Source: Olsenella sp.
GTDB lineage: Bacteria; Actinomycetota; Coriobacteriia; Coriobacteriales; Atopobiaceae
Direction: 5' to 3'
Length of the DNA stretch: 6,944 bases
Assembly: GCA_015062715.1 (NCBI GenBank)
Contig: SUUD01000106.1
Coordinates: forward strand, 1-6,944
The notes beneath the pieces are model-generated. The model was given only the letters and a program-made list of their open reading frames with translations, was not told where the DNA came from and searched no databases. A program made the position numbers and the translations under genes. This document shows positions 6,219 through 6,944 of the stretch, piece after piece (within the stretch, counting starts at the first letter, position 1; the number at the start of each line of letters is the position of its first letter).

Positions 6219-6866
6219 CTAGGCGAGAATGGCCCTCTCGAGGGAGGCGGCGTCGTCGACGATGGTGGTGGCGCCGCTCTCGAGCAGGACGTCGACGCCG
6301 CGGAATCCCCAGGAGACGGAGATGCAGGCCAGGCCGCTGTTCGCCGCGGTCTTGATGTCGACGTCGGAGTCGCCGACGTAGACGGTGGTGGCGGGGTCGG
6401 CGCCCAGCTCGTCCATGATGGCGTGGATGGACTCGGGGGAGGGCTTGCGCGGCACGCCCGCCCGCTCGCCCACGGCGAGGTCCACGAGCCCCTCGAAGTA
6501 CTGGTGGGCAAGGGTCTGCACGGCGAAGTCGCCCTTGTTCGAGGAGATGGCGCAGCGCACTCCCGCGCCGCGCAGGTTGGCGAGCATCTCGAGGATGCCG
6601 TCGTAGGGCTTCGTGAGGTTGGCGCAGTTGTCGGCATAGAAGGCCTTGAACTCGTCGGTGACCTGGTCGACGAGCTCGACGGGGGAGCCCTCGGGCACGG
6701 ACCGCTCGATGAGCTTCCGGATGCCGTCGCCCACGCTCGCACGGGTCTGCTCGAGGGTGCGCAGCGGCAGGTCAAAAGCCGCCAGCGCGTGGTTCGTCGC
6801 CTCGGCGAGGTCGCCGATGGTGTCGAGCAGGGTCCCGTCGAGGTCGAAGATCGCCGTCTGGTACAT
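6219..6866 (-). CDS. HAD-family hydrolase, phosphoglycolate phosphatase-like
   Basis: This 215-residue cytoplasmic phosphatase belongs to haloacid dehalogenase subfamily I. Motif I is FDLDGTLLDT, with nucleophile D8 and acid/base D10. Motif II is AISSNK (S109). Motif III is RKPSPE (K141). Motif IV is VGDSDVDI (D166, D170), the Mg-binding acids. A helical cap lies between motif I and motif II (about residues 16-85). The order and spacing match Gph-type phosphoglycolate phosphatases and related pyrophosphatase PpaX-like enzymes. HAD substrate range is broad, so the exact substrate is open. I chose the ATG at 6866 because GGGAGGA ends just before it and it puts motif I at the usual distance; the in-frame ATG at 6929 would add 21 unlikely residues (WDYIDWHAACAG...). 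The gene is monocistronic or distantly linked to the small gene downstream. Nothing is missing or broken. Confidence 0.93.
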   Translation of the reverse strand: MYQTAIFDLDGTLLDTIGDLAEATNHALAAFDLPLRTLEQTRASVGDGIRKLIERSVPEGSPVELVDQVTDEFKAFYADNCANLTKPYDGILEMLANLRGAGVRCAISSNKGDFAVQTLAHQYFEGLVDLAVGERAGVPRKPSPESIHAIMDELGADPATTVYVGDSDVDIKTAANSGLACISVSWGFRGVDVLLESGATTIVDDAASLERAILA

Positions 6867-6868
6867 GA

Positions 6869-6875
6869 GTCCTCC
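6869..6875 (-). promoter_or_regulatory. Ribosome binding site of the HAD phosphatase
   Basis: The minus strand reads GGGAGGA, two bases of spacer plus CA context before the ATG at 6866. This near-consensus site decides the start in favour of 6866 over the longer frame from 6929. Confidence 0.65.
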
Positions 6876-6916
6876 CAACCGCGCGGTCCGTCCCGCGCAC
6901 GCAGCATGCCAGTCGA

Positions 6917-6922
6917 TATAAT
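6917..6922 (+). promoter_or_regulatory. Consensus -10 (TATAAT), possible divergent promoter
   Basis: A perfect TATAAT lies on the plus strand just upstream of the HAD gene, in an otherwise GC-rich stretch. No -35 match is seen 17 bp upstream (CGCGCA). The same A/T island reads ATTATAT on the minus strand and could instead be the -10 region of the HAD gene. GGAGGGG (6930-6936) follows and could be a ribosome site for a plus-strand gene beginning just past the window edge. Confidence 0.35.
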
Positions 6923-6932
6923 CCCACACGGA

Positions 6933-6944
6933 GGGGACGTCCCC
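6933..6944. repeat. Perfect 12-bp palindrome at the window edge
   Basis: GGGGACGTCCCC is its own reverse complement. It lies about 10 bp after the TATAAT, where a repressor site or a very early transcribed segment would be. It may extend beyond the window. Confidence 0.4.

Noticed and set aside
1..6944. CRISPR arrays, tRNA/rRNA genes, insertion sequences or integrase sites
   Set aside because: I saw no regularly spaced repeats outside the coiled-coil codons, no tRNA-like cloverleaf ends, no transposase frames and no terminal inverted repeats.

Overview
The window is high-GC DNA (roughly two thirds G+C by eye, with strong G/C preference at third codon positions). It carries GTG as well as ATG starts and tightly packed genes with GTGA stop/start overlaps. 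The gene content suggests a Gram-positive, single-membrane, high-GC bacterium. An actinobacterium of the Coriobacteriia type (Olsenella/Collinsella/Atopobium-like) is my best guess, but it rests on general style and not on a marker gene.

Layout. (1) Positions 5-1819, plus strand: a large ABC-2-type membrane protein with about nine membrane segments and a ~225-residue extracytoplasmic C-terminal domain. Its GTG start overlaps what looks like the stop codon of a gene lying mostly outside the window. (2) Positions 1820-1980: an intergenic region with two overlapping inverted repeats, probably the control region of the next operon. (3) Positions 1981-5619, plus strand: a compact three-gene transporter operon made of a membrane-anchored HlyD/MacA-type adaptor, a MacB/LolD-type ABC ATPase and a MacB/FtsX-type permease. 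The genes are spaced by 1 nt and then overlap by 4 nt. (4) Positions 5620-5734: a convergent intergenic region with a strong hairpin terminator that reads best for the minus strand. (5) Positions 5735-6040, minus strand: an intact 101-residue protein of unknown function. (6) Positions 6219-6866, minus strand: a HAD-family phosphatase resembling phosphoglycolate phosphatase. (7) Positions 6867-6944: an upstream region with a consensus TATAAT on the plus strand and a perfect 12-bp palindrome at the window edge, possibly the start of a divergent gene.

How the genes work together. The three central genes are the standard parts of a MacAB/YknXYZ-like export system. The ATPase powers mechanotransmission by the four-helix permease, and the adaptor forms the extracytoplasmic conduit. 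No outer-membrane partner is expected in a monoderm. The substrate cannot be told from the sequence; peptides, bacteriocin-like toxins, lipids or drugs are all handled by relatives. The first gene is a different kind of ABC membrane subunit, probably belonging to an upstream operon that supplies its ATPase. The two minus-strand genes look unrelated to transport.

I found no clearly new multi-gene system. The most unusual features are inside the adaptor: an exact heptad array of seven tyrosines in the coiled-coil hairpin, followed by a base-composition break at the hairpin tip. The unknown 101-residue protein and the overlapping dyads before the transporter operon are the other items worth a second look.
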